A DNA stretch of 64,000 bases from Elysia crispata. Its lineage: Eukaryota; Mollusca; Gastropoda; Plakobranchidae. The position numbers and the translations under genes were made by a program. The stretch is taken from positions 47,501 to 111,500 of the forward strand of contig JAWDGP010006906.1 in the NCBI GenBank assembly GCA_033675545.1, read 5' to 3'. The notes under the pieces are model-generated. The model was not told where the DNA came from, ran no database searches, and saw only the letters and a list, made by a program, of their open reading frames with translations. Below, piece by piece: positions 22,737-54,600 of this stretch (its first letter is position 1; every line of letters starts with the position of its first letter).

Positions 22737-25700
22737 ATTACTTCTGCTACTAGTGCTCTTTATTTTACCAATGAGCTATTATTACTTCTTTTTTTTTTAA
22801 ACTAATGATGCTGCTTATGCTGTCATTGGTTCCACCAAGCTTGCTAGTACTTTTCAGTATCAATTCATTTATAGACATTATCAAAATAAGATCTATTTTT
22901 CAATTGTCTTAAGAGCACCAGTGGGAAATATCAGTCATAATAAACTAAACAAATCATTTCCTGAGCCCAGTATATGAAAGTGGTATGGAATATTTTTAAA
23001 AATAATTAACATCGAATTGCAGCCTCAGTTCTTCCATGTAATGAAACTTTGTTAGATTAATTTTTTGTGTAATGCATAGGACCAAAGCTATGCTCAGACA
23101 ATATGAAATACCTAAAACATTAAAATATTGCAATATCATTAGTGTCCAAAGAAATCTTGAGGGTTCTTTGAATTATGAACGTATGTTTAAGCAACATAAT
23201 ATTAACAACAGATTTTTCTTCCAACGACTCTGTGATTTTGCTGATTCATTGCCATTACTATGACCATTACAGTTTTGCACAATAAATTATACACTGCTTG
23301 TCAATGAGTACAAAACCATTGCATTCATCCTAGTTTACTTTTTCTGCAGCCATCAGATTACATTGTTCCTATCTGCAATTCAATGTTAGTGCCAAATGCA
23401 TTTTAAAAATGAAACAAGTACAATCTACAAGAATGTCATCCCAGCATTTTCTGTAGATATTATTATTATCAATAACATTATATATATATTTTTTTTGCTT
23501 CCATTTTATGCACATTTGCAAGATTATAACATGAATTAAGCCAGTGCTCTGAAAGACATGACTCATATATAGGGTATATTGGAATCATAGATATCTTACA
23601 GTTAATAATTATGACTTGTGTATGTATGAATGCAAGAGTGTCAACAAAATCCAAAAAACCAAGGGATTGGGGTGGAATTGCATGGAATCAAACTAAATTT
23701 ACTCATTAGATAATTAGATTCATTTGTTTTTCTCAAGGAAAAATTTAGTTTCTCTGAGACATTTAGTAGGTAATCATACCTTTGTATTTTCCCTTACTTG
23801 AAGCTTTGTCTCAAAATAATTAATTCGTTCCTGTTAGTTGAGTTTCACACTCTCTTTCGGAAAAAAAATTTCAAAGGAAAGAGAATCAAAACTGGGTTAT
23901 GAGCTTTTACAATACACACAGAAAGGATAATACAGGATGCATTTACTTTTTTCAGAAAAAATTAGATTGCAACAGTATTGATTTAATAGGTTTAACACAA
24001 TGGGTCAGACCTATTTTTTAAGCAACATGTTGAACTTTCTAATGATTTCTCTTTTAAATTTGTAGACGTACATCTGCAATGCTTCTGGAATGTTTGGAGA
24101 TTTTTTGCAATAATTTTCAATTGCACTTCTTTTATTTCTTTTATTACCTATAGGCAACTTGCGAGTCTGTTTAATTAACATGATGAGCTAGCAAAAAAGG
24201 AAAGAGAGGCAACATTAAAGATCATGCGGCTAAATTTGTTCAACCACTTCTTTTTTTGTTTCATTGATTCTAGTAAAACTTACTTAATTCGAAATTTAGA
24301 ATAATTTTTTTTAGCCTAAAACATGTTTCACATTTTAATCCAAATTCTTATCTAGGCCTATTTTTCCAACCCAATAGAGTAGTGACCATCTTTTTGCGAG
24401 ATTTTAAACAATTAAACAGAGCTGCATCAATATATTTTGTAACAGTCTTAACATTTCAAAAACATCATATAATCTACAAACAATGAGCTATAATTTCTGA
24501 TTATAGATAAGGAGCATGATATAATTATTCTTAACCTGGGTAAAGAAAAACCCTGTCTTTAAAAAAAAGATACTTTTATCAAGCGGTAGAGAAATGTGAA
24601 AAAAAGAAAGAAATTGTGGTAAAGCTTTCTTAAATTTTATTTACTGTTGGTATAAATGACAGATTCAGACAAATATTAAGTGTTGCAAAGACCATCATAA
24701 AAATAGATTTAAGGTAGATTCAATGATATATGACCCTGTTGAAAGAGGCAAATTTTAAATGACCTTTAAGTCAACTTAAATTATTTGTGTTTTCATATCT
24801 AAGATTTGAAGAAAGGTGCAGGCTAAGCGATCATTCGTAAATAAAATGATAGAAGTTAGGTCTTATAACACAGAAATATTAAGAAAGGAATAAAATACTT
24901 CAAATCAAATGTTATGAAATAAAAATTAGTCTCTTTGCATACAATTTATCTACCTGCATCAGTGGCTGAAAACAAATAACAAGTGCAAGGAACATATGGA
25001 TTTCATATAAATAAGATAAAGGTTAGTTACAGGACATTTGAAATCCAAAGATTTTAAATATCAAACAAAACAAACCAGAATTGACTGACTATGCAGTCCT
25101 CAAAACATCAATCTGCAATTAAAAGTAAATGAAGTTGCACTTTCTGAGAATGCATTCTATGTCAGAGTGACTATTATCAAAGATGAAACAAATAAATAAA
25201 ATCAGTACATAATAAAATTATGAATGAATTGGGAGGTAAAATTTGTCATGATCAGCAGTTGGTTGTTTCAATTTATGTACTTTGCACTTATTTTCTTCTC
25301 TATGTGTGCATATTGTTTGTATATCAAACAAGTCTGTGATGAAATGTGATCAAACAGATTAGAAATAAATTTGAAGTATTAAATTCCAGTATAATTCACA
25401 ATAAATTTTTATTTCATTAACTTAATCCAAAAGATTTTAACATCAAAGCCTTGAGTAATGGTAATAAATAAAACCTGTTTATCAAATGTTTGTGTAAACA
25501 TGGTATGATAACTGGGATGTATATGAACTGAGATGTATACTCATAGATGTATACTCATGAAATTCCAAGGTTGCAGTAAAACATGGCTGAATTTGTTAGA
25601 ATACCATGAGTGAAAAATAAGATTGACAGAATTGATTGCTCATTTATCTGCTTGATCATATGGTGCCAAATCTTGAATAGCATCTGTAGCTTTTACCATA

Positions 25701-26229
25701 CGAACCATATTATCTTAAAACAAGGTGCCATTTATATCACTCTGTAAGATTGTGTTCTAATACAGAATGAAAATGTTCTATGTAACAATAGGAAGATCTT
25801 ATGTCGCAGATTGATTTTAAGAAAAAATGGTAAGCAAAAAATTAAAATAATGGGTTCAGGCATCAAAGTCATTGGTATGGCATTTAAGATACTAAATGAC
25901 AATCAGCAGCTTTAAAGCAACAGAGCATCATAGGTAAATTTAATATTTCATAGATTTTCATTAAGTCTCCAACTGTTGCATATGGTAACTTTCATTTAAC
26001 TTGATTCAAAACTTAGAAAATTAAAATATATAAAGAAAGAGGGTAGAGGAATGGATTAGCTTGTAAGTTTTTTATTGGATCAATTCTAATTTTTACTGCC
26101 ATATGATTAACTTCAAATGGCTTCCTAGGAATGTTGCAACGAAATATGTATACATGTGTGCTAGTTCTTAATTATGTTGTTCAGATGTGGAAAATTTGAT
26201 CAATCTTTTTTGGATGTGGGTTACATCAA
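22737..26229. other. Intergenic AT-rich DNA
   Basis: No gene recognised. A 14-bp unit agatgtatactcat is present twice in tandem at 25531-25558. Confidence 0.6.
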
Positions 26230-26351
<122 letters not shown>

Positions 26352-29300
26352 TCTATTACTATTTTTTAATTTCGATAGATTTATAGCCTCTAATGACTTA
26401 TTTATTTCCAAATAATTTCTATCAATTGATTCTTTACCATTACTATTTTTTCTCTTGATAATCGTTTGGTTATTGTCAATATAACTAAGGTTAAAAAGGA
26501 AATGTATTCACGGTTAGAACCATTATCTCTGTTAGTGCTTCTGAAGAGATAAATACCTTTTTTTCTAATTGTTTTTACTTTGTGCATGTTTTTACCTTAA
26601 TGTTCACACCACGCACATGTAAATGAACTTCACCAGGATCGACCATTATGCAGCAAAGGCTGTTAATATGTGAAACCTTAACTGAGTAAAAGATGAGTGT
26701 TAGGGCAAGAATGAACTTACAGTTTCTTGCAGCTTTCACAAATTTTCCAACTTCTTTCCATAAAGCAGAACACCCAAACTTTAATGAAAGTCCAACCATC
26801 ATCCGACTAAGATATGGCTTATGTCTCTTTACTTCAATATCTACAAATCATGGCTTTGTGTCTAAGGATTGAATAAATTGTAATTAAAGGTTTGCATTTT
26901 ACATCTGTTTCTGATGAGAGACATGTTTCTTCATTTAAGTTAAAATGTAGAGGACAATACCTATCAAAATTCAATATGATCGCTTATTAACCAATTTTGG
27001 ATTTGTGCATATAAATTTTTGCAGCAGTAAAGCTCCTAAGCTATCAAAGTTTCTGTGAATATGAAACAGTCCAAATAAAAAATATATATTTTTTGTTCAG
27101 CTTTTCTATAATAAAATAAATCTGTGGACATTCATTTTTTTTCCCATTATCTTGTATGTACTCTATGAAGAATTTGATAATGGCTTCATGAACATCCTGA
27201 TATGAAAATAAGTTGGTCAATTTGTAAAGCTACAAAGTCATTGAGTATATGAGTTTCTGAGAAAATTTGTAAGCTACAAAAAAAAGTTTGTACAAATGTA
27301 CAAAATATTAAATGGTTTTGACTGAAAAGTATTTTTTAGGATTAGTGCATTACATAGGGTTCACATGTATTATGCGCAACATGTCATAATATTTATGTAA
27401 ACGAGAGCAAGTAATCCAATGTAAATTTTGTCATGAAGATTGTGAAATATATATGACATAATGTCATAGGTTTGAATGTTTTAATTTTGAAATGATGTAA
27501 CCTTTAATTTTGAAAATTGCATAAAATGATGATCAAAGGCTAAGCAAAATTATTGGCAAGAATGAATGTTATTTTAATGAGAGCTGATGAATTCTATTCG
27601 TCTTGTTGGCACAGAATGAATGATTTTGTTATACTTTTTGTGCTTTCAAGTTTTGAAATGACTTATTTGCTGTTGCATGATAAGAATTGTGGAAGAATGT
27701 GTAAAAAAATATTGCCATTGATTTCTGCTGAGGGTCTAGACATCTATGCTGTGTAGATCAAACTGCTGTATGGCTGGTCAATACAGATACTAGATGTCAA
27801 GGCCAATTTGTCTTCTTTTGTTCATTGGTAAATAATATGTTTTTCTCTTCACAACACAAACATAATCATAATGTTTTTGTCTATTACCCTATTGGAATAT
27901 AAGATATCTATGAAAATCCTTAAACTTTTTTCTAGAAAAGGGTAACCCAAAATGCGAAATGTTAACTCTCTTATTTTAGAGCCTGAGCATAAACACAGAT
28001 GTTAAGTCTGGTGTTGGAGAGCCAGACTTAGCCACAGCCTAACGCTGCTAGGGTTGGGTTAAAAAGAAAAGAGCATCCATGCTGGGGCTCCTCCACTGAC
28101 CAGGCTCTAGGAAAGTTGGAGATCTCACAATCGACTAAACATAATCCAAGGTTGCCTTGTACTTAGTAATTTACTTCATTTCCATTTACCGTAATACAGT
28201 AACATAGCTGTAAGAAAAAAAATTAATACTGGAAGGACTATGGCAAGGTGAAGTTTTAAATGAATTTAGATTGTTCTATACTATATGATAAAAGTCTTGA
28301 TTAACCAATACATGTATAATACACAAAGTATTAGTGCAAAACACTTAATTGGCAGTGAGAAAATGCCACATCTTCATTTTGAATCCAATTAATAGGCCTG
28401 TAAAAAATACAGATCTCCAAGCAGACAAACTTCTTAAAGCTATTTTTTTAATGGAGCTTTGAATATATACATATAGGATCAGACAGAATGCAAAACTGAG
28501 GCTGAAGCTTTCCAACTAGGAAATTCTTTATCAAATGTATATATTTAGCTATTCTTATATCATAAACATAAATGCAGCTATAAATCCAATAAACTGTAAC
28601 ATTTTAAAAAAGATTTTTTGAGATCTCGAAACCTAGACTTTTTTTTTACTTGAATGAGGGAGTAACAAATAAACAAATATAAATGACTATGGGAAATTTG
28701 ACCAGCTGCTAAGTCTTTGGAATTATAATGCATGCCTCCATTGCTAAGCTAGTTAGGTCTCAGGCAGTTTGGATTCAACCTTAGTATTTGCAATCATAGA
28801 GGTTGCTTAAATAGTTGTGTTTTTTTTAATGATAATACATTCTAAGAAATTTTTCCAAAATGAAAAAAAAAAAAATTTCCATGCAGGTCTCAAGAAAAAT
28901 AAGGAATCTCTTCATTTTTAGATGGTAAGGGGCAGCTTCTTTTTCATGGATTTTCCCCACGCACATGACAGTGCAAATGTATGTTAAACTAAAAACCGTG
29001 CAGCATGACCATTATGTAAAAAGTGGTCTTGATATTTCAATATATTATGTATATGAAGTAACTGATATCTTGAGGCAAAGGAAAAAAATGACTGTTTTTG
29101 TGGAAACACTTTTGTCAAATAACCTAGATGAGCATCGCATTTTATACTTGTAACTCATTTTCATATCATGTCCATATTCACTAATTGAGAGTGTAATTGT
29201 TCAGGATTTTGAGAGAGCAGTGGTTGTGGGATGGCTTTTTTTTTAAAATAAAAGTGGAAGACTAAAATTGTAAATGGATCATTTTTGTAGGGCTAAAAAA

Positions 29301-30376
29301 TTTGAAATTTAAAAAAGAGACCTGCAGAGACTGTGACCTATCGACTGACATTATGGCAAACATAATGCAGCTTTTCATCTCAAGTGATGTAAGAATGTTT
29401 TTTTTTACCTTACTGTTGCCAGGTCCATGATGGTAAAATCATATCTTAGTTTAATTAGTCCTCTATGAAATCAGCTCATTTTCCAAACTCTTTGTAATTC
29501 AACTTGTCGATTTCTCAAATTTAACTTTGTTTCATTCTAGCAACACTTGTAAGATATTATGCCACTAACTTAAAATGAATTTGCTTCTATTGGAATTTAA
29601 TATGAAGTTGATTAAAAAAAATTTAAAGAACTTTTACTTAAACATTTTTTTTTTATCTGCATACCCCTACCACAAAACCCCCCCCAGAGATATGGAATAT
29701 GGAATATGTAGCTTTCAACACTAGGACTAGGATAGGAGTGTCACATTACATCAATACGGTGAGTGGCGCCTGCTTCCATCTATATATATAGGGCATTACA
29801 TTAGCAAATATGATGTGTGTGTGTGTGTGTATTTACAAAGAGGTGGGATACAGGTATTCTTATTGGTCATTTAGGCTTTTATTTTTAATCTGGATCTTAA
29901 CAGAGAAAGGTTGTCTTTTGCCTCCGGCTCTTTTGAAACAACAAAACCAGAAAATAACTAAATATGTAATAAACAGATCATTTATGGTCATGAATTATTT
30001 AAACAATCAACATGTTTGATTAGATAATCAATAAAATGCTCATAAATCAGCAAGTAATATAAGGGAATAAGACTGTATCTGATTTTATGATGAAAATTCC
30101 TAGAATGTAAAATGTACATAACAGAGAAAAGAGAAAAGAAAATGAATAAGTAAGAAAATCATTTTATTAGCAAGACAATTATAGACTTTTATTGATTGCT
30201 TATAGATGATTTCTTAGAACATTCTAAATGCAAGGAATCTAATTTCTATAAATGCACTACAAAAAAGCAGTAACAGTTGAAGTCAGTGCAGCACCTTAGT
30301 TCTCAGTAAAAAAAAAAAAAGAATGATTTACGTGCTATGATAAAAATTGAAGTTTCTTTCAAGATCCATTTAACAA
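26352..30376. other. Intergenic AT-rich DNA
   Basis: No gene recognised. A perfect 8-bp hairpin (AAGTCTGG/CCAGACTT, 10-nt loop) sits at 28004-28029 in a locally GC-richer patch (27980-28140). A (GT)n run is at about 29813-29831. Confidence 0.6.
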
Positions 30377-30456
30377 TAACATGCTTGGTTGATTTCCAAA
30401 AATCTTTTGGAATTGTAATCTTACATAATGCTTTTGGAAATCAACTAAACGTGTTA
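30377..30456 (+). ncRNA. Candidate pre-miRNA-like hairpin
   Basis: Arms 30377-30401 and 30432-30456 form 25 consecutive pairs in RNA with one C-A mismatch and two G-U wobbles; the loop is 30 nt. Size and pairing fit an animal pre-miRNA. A competing shorter hairpin exists at the loop base (TTCCAAAA/TTTTGGAA, 3-nt loop), and a foldback MITE is an alternative. No known miRNA was recognised. Confidence 0.4.
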
Positions 30457-30553
30457 CCTACAATTTTTTTAGTTTGCTTATTTACGGGTTTAAAATTAAT
30501 TAAAAATTACATTATGAAAATATCATAGTTTCAACTACTTGCATTGATATGTA

Positions 30554-31180
30554 CAGAGATAAAGCGACATTACAACAAAATTGAGTCAAATTAAGAGAAA
30601 GTCGAGTTAGGAGATGATATTTAAATTTATAAATTTTAAAATCTCAATAACTTTTTAGGTCTGCTTATAAGAAGACCTAAGTTATAGCACTACAATGAAG
30701 GGTCGGTCGTAAAGAAAACTCAATTCAGCCTCACTTTTAATACTTATATAGTGATAAAACCTATCCTATGGCTAAGACCTTGCAGAGCTAGCACCGGGCT
30801 CGAGGCCTGAGGCGCCAGCCTCTCCCTCTCTCGCACACACACACACAAAGTGCTAGTCTATCTCAGGTCTTCCATGCGCATCCGACACCCTTCCCATTTC
30901 TTCTCACACATATCTCTGTCTTAAATTGCACTGGTCCACACACTACTGATCTTTAGATCTAACTCATGAGAATAGCTAAAAATTAAATGACATTTTGGAT
31001 GATTTAGATACTGAAACATAGAGAAAATTCCGTTGAAATAGGAGAAATTAGTGGACGAAAATGTGAATTGGCAGGAAAGTTTATTAGTAGTGATAAAAGG
31101 ATTTTATTTGGGACCCTTTAGTTACGTCGATTTAAGATGAATGTTGACTTATGAGACGTTAAATAAAGTGAAGGGTACTG
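30554..31180. mobile_element. Possible TA-flanked DNA transposon/MITE
   Basis: Bounded by TA-CAG at the left (30552) and CTG-TA at the right (31182), as for Tc1/mariner/pogo elements. The ends share only patchy inverted similarity (GTCAA..TTAA..AGTCGA against its reverse complement near 31120). The interior includes a GC-rich block (30790-30840) unlike the neighbourhood. Confidence 0.35.
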
Positions 31181-32756
31181 TATACTAATTAGACATGGCT
31201 AAAATTGATACTACGGTACACTTATAAAGCTTCCACAGCTGGGTAATAATTCCTTTATAAATAGACATTAAAAAAAAATTAACATTAACTGCTGATCCCA
31301 ACGCCAGCAACAGGTACTATCAGTTCAAAACAGAATAAAAGAAGAAAAAGTGGGAAGGAAAATAGTTGTTCAGATTGTAGTCATCCTCACTTTATACAAA
31401 TTGAAGGATTATGCCACACTTTAAGTGTACATCAGACTGAATGAATTAAAGACACACACAAAACAAAAACGAAAAAGACCAAAAACAATGAACAAACGGA
31501 TGTCAGTGTAGATAATTTAATGCATAGTGTGCATATTATACACGAAACAATACCTGGCTGATCCATTTGCAAAACAAAAGAGGCTGTATCAAATGAACAA
31601 CACTGTCAAATTTCATATCTTTTCTTCACATGTACACTTTTTATTTTACAGCACTCTCAAACAAACAGATGAGTATACATGTACACTGTCAAATAGGTAA
31701 AGTAATTTACCATGCATTTGCTACTTTTCTTTCAGGCCTAATAATAAAAGGAAAAATGAACTGAAAACCAAGAAAGCTTGACAGTGTAGCATGAAATATC
31801 ACATTTCAAATTACTTTGTCCAATAAAACATGATTAAGATGTTATGAGAAACACTTAACTGGACTACACCGAGCCCCATTTGACCAAGGTAATGAGTGGA
31901 ATCTGACAGACCCAAACTGTGATTATGTAATATTTACTAATTTAGCTGTTATTCTCTGCTCACCAGCTCAGAATCAACAGAAACAGCCTCAGGAATGATT
32001 GGAACAAAAAAGAGCATAAATAAAGTTTTCTCAAAGGAAAAGTTTTCTGGATCATTTTTTTTCCTGAATGGATAAGAAAATTCAAATTAGCAGTATTGCT
32101 AAAGCTTTACAAAAAAAAATGATCATTAGTGAGGATAAAAACTATTCTTCATCTCTTTTTCTAAACCAAAAATGAAAATAAGCACATCTTTGATTCCAAC
32201 ATGAAAACAAAGCAAAAAAGAATGCAAGCTTATTGAAAGGTCATAAACAACTAAGAGATCTCTCTCAGCCTTAACTGTCAGTGAAGGAGATCAAAAGGAT
32301 ATATATTTGCAGATAAAATGCATTTCCTCTAAATAGAGAAGAGTTGATTAACTGTGTTGTATACGGTGCTTACTGTTTTTTCTTTTCAAACTCATTGTCA
32401 GAATAAAACTGTCTTGTTCATACACACCTGTGCTAAAAAATGTTCTAAAATGTTTTCTTACCTTCAAAACAGGTAATATCTAGTATTTTAATTTGCACCA
32501 ACCTATGCACGTTGAAGAACATGATCTCTAAATCTTTTTTATGCCTTTTAACACAAACAGAGGAATACTAACTAAAAAGAAAAAAGATTGCCAGGCACTC
32601 AACTTGCAATTTTGTTATGCTGACATATTTTGGACTTATAAAAGCCTTCAAGTGCAGAAGAAATTTTGTTCTTAAAAACAAAGGCACTGCTATAGCAACT
32701 CCTCTTTAAATGCCTCCTGTCTCAAGTCAAACCAAACTACTCTATTCCCTCTGTCA
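31181..32756 (-). other. ARP2 3' UTR and downstream DNA
   Basis: Follows the ARP2 stop codon on the minus strand. A possible polyadenylation signal (AATAAA read on the minus strand) lies near 31640, which would give a 3' UTR of about 1.1 kb. No other gene seen. Confidence 0.5.
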
Positions 32757-44112
<11,356 letters not shown>

Positions 44113-45777
44113 ACTTGAAAATTTTATTGCAAATGAAGCTTTATAGAGTGATGAGATAAAACGGAGGCAATCACAGCTCGGAGGGCCGGTCAGTCCGGCA
44201 GACTGATATAAACACCGGATACTGTTTAGGGAGTGCAAAACAAAGATATCCGGTTTCGTTTTCATTTTAGCAACGAAACAATAAATATAGTTTTGCCTGA
44301 AGGATGACAATCCATAGATAGATCATCATTCTGGTTGCCAATGCCTCCCTCTATTTCGGCTTCTTCAGGTGAATGAGAAAGAAAGCGATAGAAGGGGGGA
44401 AATAAACATTGCAAGGTATGTTGAAGATGACATAGATCGAGACCCAAAATTAGTATGATTTATTTTTATAAGAATTGGGATCCAGATAATCTTTATATCT
44501 TGACATCCCTACTTTTCTTTCATAGTTTTTAGGTCCCACAACTTGAACTTTTTAACCACCTCTTGTCAGTCTTGGAGTATCAACTGTGTGGAAAGGGCCT
44601 CGAGAGGGCAGGATTTCCGATCGATTTAGTATATAGATATGTAGGTTATAATTATGATGCCCTAGTTTTTTTTTTTTTTTTTTTTTTTTTATTATTTGTA
44701 GTCTTTCCTGTTTCCAGGGCACTGCTGCTGCTTCTATTAATAATATTATGAACATCCTCTAAGCGCTAGACTAAATTTGCTTTTCACCATGTTTATAAAT
44801 GAGCGTGTATACATACCAGTTAGAAAAAAAAAAAAAAAAAATCAGACTATGCCACATCGATCAAAAAAAGAATACTCGTCATTTGAAAAAAAAAGTATAG
44901 ATTTGCAGAAAACAAAACTTTTATCTGTATTTATAAATTTATAAGTAGACGCTCAAGCCAGATAAAGGTGCAGAATAACCACAGATAAAGTTGAATTTAA
45001 TTACTTTTTAAGTCAAGTATTTGTACAAATATGCAGTACTATGAGGAATTAATCTGCATTGCTATGTACATGAAATTTGGTTAAAATTTCAATGTGTATC
45101 CAATGGGCAATAACAAACTTGAAGTTGTAGCAGTGCTAGCCTGTCCATATCAAAAAGTTTAAAAATAGACAAAAAGGCTGACATTTATTACCAAATACAT
45201 AATTAGTATGAATACTATATTAAATAATAATCTTTCAATTCAAGACATCCTTTAAAATTTTTTTTTCATATAATACTAACTCTATTGTTAATTACCATAT
45301 TTGCTGGGGCAGTACTAGTCTAGTATTTTTATTTTGTACTCAGAAATAAAAACTGTTATTAACAATGCATTCGAATTGATTTATGGAATTGTCACTGTCC
45401 ACATCCCTATGAATAAATTATAAACCTTTTAATAGGTATTTAAACTATGCTCAAAATTTAAGACCAGTCCCTGATTGGCCCAGATGACCCATACTGTTTC
45501 CAACTTGATCTCTTGTTAAAGGCAAAAAATTGTCTGCTCGGATACAATTTGTACTCATGAAATTGTCCTTTTTTAGTAAGAGGTGGTCAAATTTTATTAT
45601 TGCCTAAGAGGCACTGAAATTTTCAAAGGAGAAAATATAACCTATTTATACATGGTTTGTTTGTATAATTTTTCAAACACGATCATACATCTTTATCTTT
45701 AATTCTGACAATTTTTTTTGGTACACCTGTTTTCATTTTTCATTTCAGTTAGCTGTTGATATTAGTCAAGATCCATA
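44113..45777. promoter_or_regulatory. Divergent ARP2/neudesin 5' region
   Basis: Separates two start codons facing away from each other by 1.67 kb. The ARP2-proximal 120 bases are GC-richer (gggccggtcagtccggc at 44184-44200). Upstream of the neudesin ATG, tttcatttcag ending about 45748 resembles a splice acceptor, so a 5' noncoding exon may lie in this interval. It also contains a T25 run (44666-44690) and an A-run at about 44824-44840. No TATA box is convincing. Confidence 0.5.
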
Positions 45778-51621
<5,844 letters not shown>

Positions 51622-54600
51622 TTTTTTACAATTGTAGTATATTTGTTTTTATCTGTGTTTTTATTTTGTCAAATCTTAACTTCAATTTTAGATAATGTAG
51701 ACTCCTGAAGTTCTTCTACATGAGTGTAAAGATACAAAAGTGTTCTCCAAGAGGGGCTTCTTTTTAATGGCAGGCCCTATCCTAGGACTTAAATTTGATA
51801 TGCTAGAAGGCTTAAGGTCACTGTTTTTTTAGACTGACCGTATTAAAAACCCAAAGAAAGAAACAAATCAAAGATAATGAACATTTTTACCTTTGTAATG
51901 GGGTCTCTATAGATTGAACAATTTTTTTTTGTTTAGGATGTTTACTTATTGTTTCTCTGGTTGAGAATGTAATATCATTATATTACACTAGTTTTTGAAT
52001 TTCACAAAGCTTTTTGCCGTACAATCTCACATTGTCAAAAAATTATCAATGTGTTTATCTTTGATCTCAATGTTGATATCTTCATAATAGTGATTGGATG
52101 CAACTGTTACTGTTGATTGTCATGAACATTGGCTTATAAATTCTAATTTCTCTCAAAGTTGTAACTGAAAATGATGGGTGGAGGTAAATGAAGGAACCAT
52201 AAATCAAGATTGTTTTATTTTTATTCCTTATAATTCTATGAATGGCATTCCGCTCACATGCATTCCTGAGGAACATCAGCAAATTGGTTCTTATCTTTAC
52301 TTCTAACTCTCATGTTTTGTGAAATTTAGAGACTTAAAAAACTTTTTACATACATAGTACTTATGAAAGCTATGGCAGGATTCATAACATACAGAAAACT
52401 TTAAAATTTTGTTTTGTTTACGATACAGTTTAAAACTTGGTGCAATTATCTTTACTACTCATTATAAATGCTAAGGTATTTCACATGGTATTACATTATA
52501 GATGAGGCAAAATAACCTGCAATTTGTCATGAACATTCTGTGTCATATTACAGGCATACAAAATGTGTCATGCCTGCAAGAGGATGTTCATCCTTCCACA
52601 AGTCATTACAAAGTGTACAAACTTAAATTATATTATGTACATAAAGCTTTCTTGGAATTTCAAATCTATAAATGCATTACTTAATTGCTTTATTGTGAAA
52701 ATAATATATTTTTTATCACATCCAAAAAGCCTAAAAAGATAATGCCAACATTTTTCAGCCGTTTTTAGTACCAAGATAAGTTCACATATTATTTTTTCAA
52801 TTGAATTAAAAATTGAAAAGCTTACTTGGCAAAAGTATGATATATGTACAGAGAGAGTTTTCAACCAATCCTTACTGAGGCAAATTTTTCAAGTGTGGAA
52901 AAAATGTATGGTTTTCTCTCCTTACTATTAAGATGGCTAGTTCTGAGGGTAAAGTAAGCATCAAAGACAGAGTGGCATTTTCAAAAATATTTTATGCCAT
53001 TTCTGTTGATAAGGCTGACAGGAAATAAGATGATGAAAAAAAAAAACACTTATTATGATTGCATTGTCCAAAGGAGTGAATGTTAATTGATATTGCCTCA
53101 TTATTTTTGGCAAATGGGCTTGCAATCTTAATTTTACAATTTTTTATGTTATTATTCTTGGATGATCTGTATCTGGGCATTATATTTATTTTCTCGCTTT
53201 TTTTGATGAGTTGGTGAAGGTTGTTCCTATTTGTACATACATTCTTTTAAAAATTTTTACTCAAAATGTTTGTCTTTCTGTCATCAAATCCCATATATTT
53301 TTGTAAACTATTTACTTGCACAATTTTTAAAAATAAATTTGGACTTTTTCTTCTTAGAACCTTTCAAAATCACCCTTTTGGCAGAGATGGTCAGTATTAA
53401 TTTGCCTCAAAGCTTCTACTATTTATTATTTCTTTAGCTGGCTTGGTTCGGACTTGAACATATTTTTCTTGAAAAAAGTAAGAGAAGGCATGTCCACAAA
53501 TCTTTATTTCAGCAATATCTTTGGCTGTATTTGCTCTGACACATCGTGAGCTTAAAACTTGTTGCAATCCTTTTACAAATTGTAAGTTGATGAAAAAAGA
53601 TTTCATTTCATAAAAAATGCATCAATGTTTTTGTGATTTTGGTATACAGAAGTATATGTATCTTACCAAATGAAGAAGACAGATCTTAAATGCATTTTAA
53701 TGATTTTTTTTAGACTATTTGTGATTTTTTTTTTCACATATTGTAGTCTTATTTTGGGTATGATAAATGGTTTATTTGCATGCAACATTTCTCATTCTTT
53801 TTTTAGCATTCTTATATCCTTTGCTTGTCGTCCTTGGTGATAGATTTTATAAATATTTTAATATATTGTTTTGAATATTCATTTTTGGAGATCCTACCTG
53901 CAGTATTTTTTTTTGACTAAAAATTGAGACTCTTTTTGTTTAACACTCTCAGCACCAACATATCATTGCACTTTTTTTTCCCTCAATGTTAAAGATTTAT
54001 TACATCTCAGGTATAACTATTTTTACTTCCTAGGACTTGTTTTCTTTATTTGCCTCATTTACCTGGGATACGGTACAACTAAAAACAAATAAAGTTTTAC
54101 ACCTGTTCGTAAATGTGGTAAATGCAACATCTGTTCCACATTTTCTATGCTCTCTTATTTTTTTTTTTTATTCTTGCATCACAGAATTACCCTTGCTAGA
54201 TAACGAGATCTCCATTTTTAAGAATATTCATGTAAAAATCATTGACTTCCATTTTACAATGGTTTAAGAAGGAAACATAAAAGAGAGAATGCAATCAGTA
54301 GGTCGAGGTCTACCTCAGATTTAGGCCTAGAAGTGAAGTGTTAGTGATGGCAGCATATAAATTATATCTCATTTGAGCTCAGGCCAAATTCATCATTCAA
54401 CATCTTTAAATTGATGAGAAACTTATTAAAGACCTAAAATATGACTCAGTTCATTTCAACATATGTGCTTTATGATTTCAAAGTTAAAATAAAGGGTAAT
54501 GAACTCTTCCAAGGAATTAAGTTGCGCAGCATTAGAACACAGGGCACATTACATTTTTCATTCTTTTAAATAATTATGTAACTGCTGTTTTTAAATGGCT

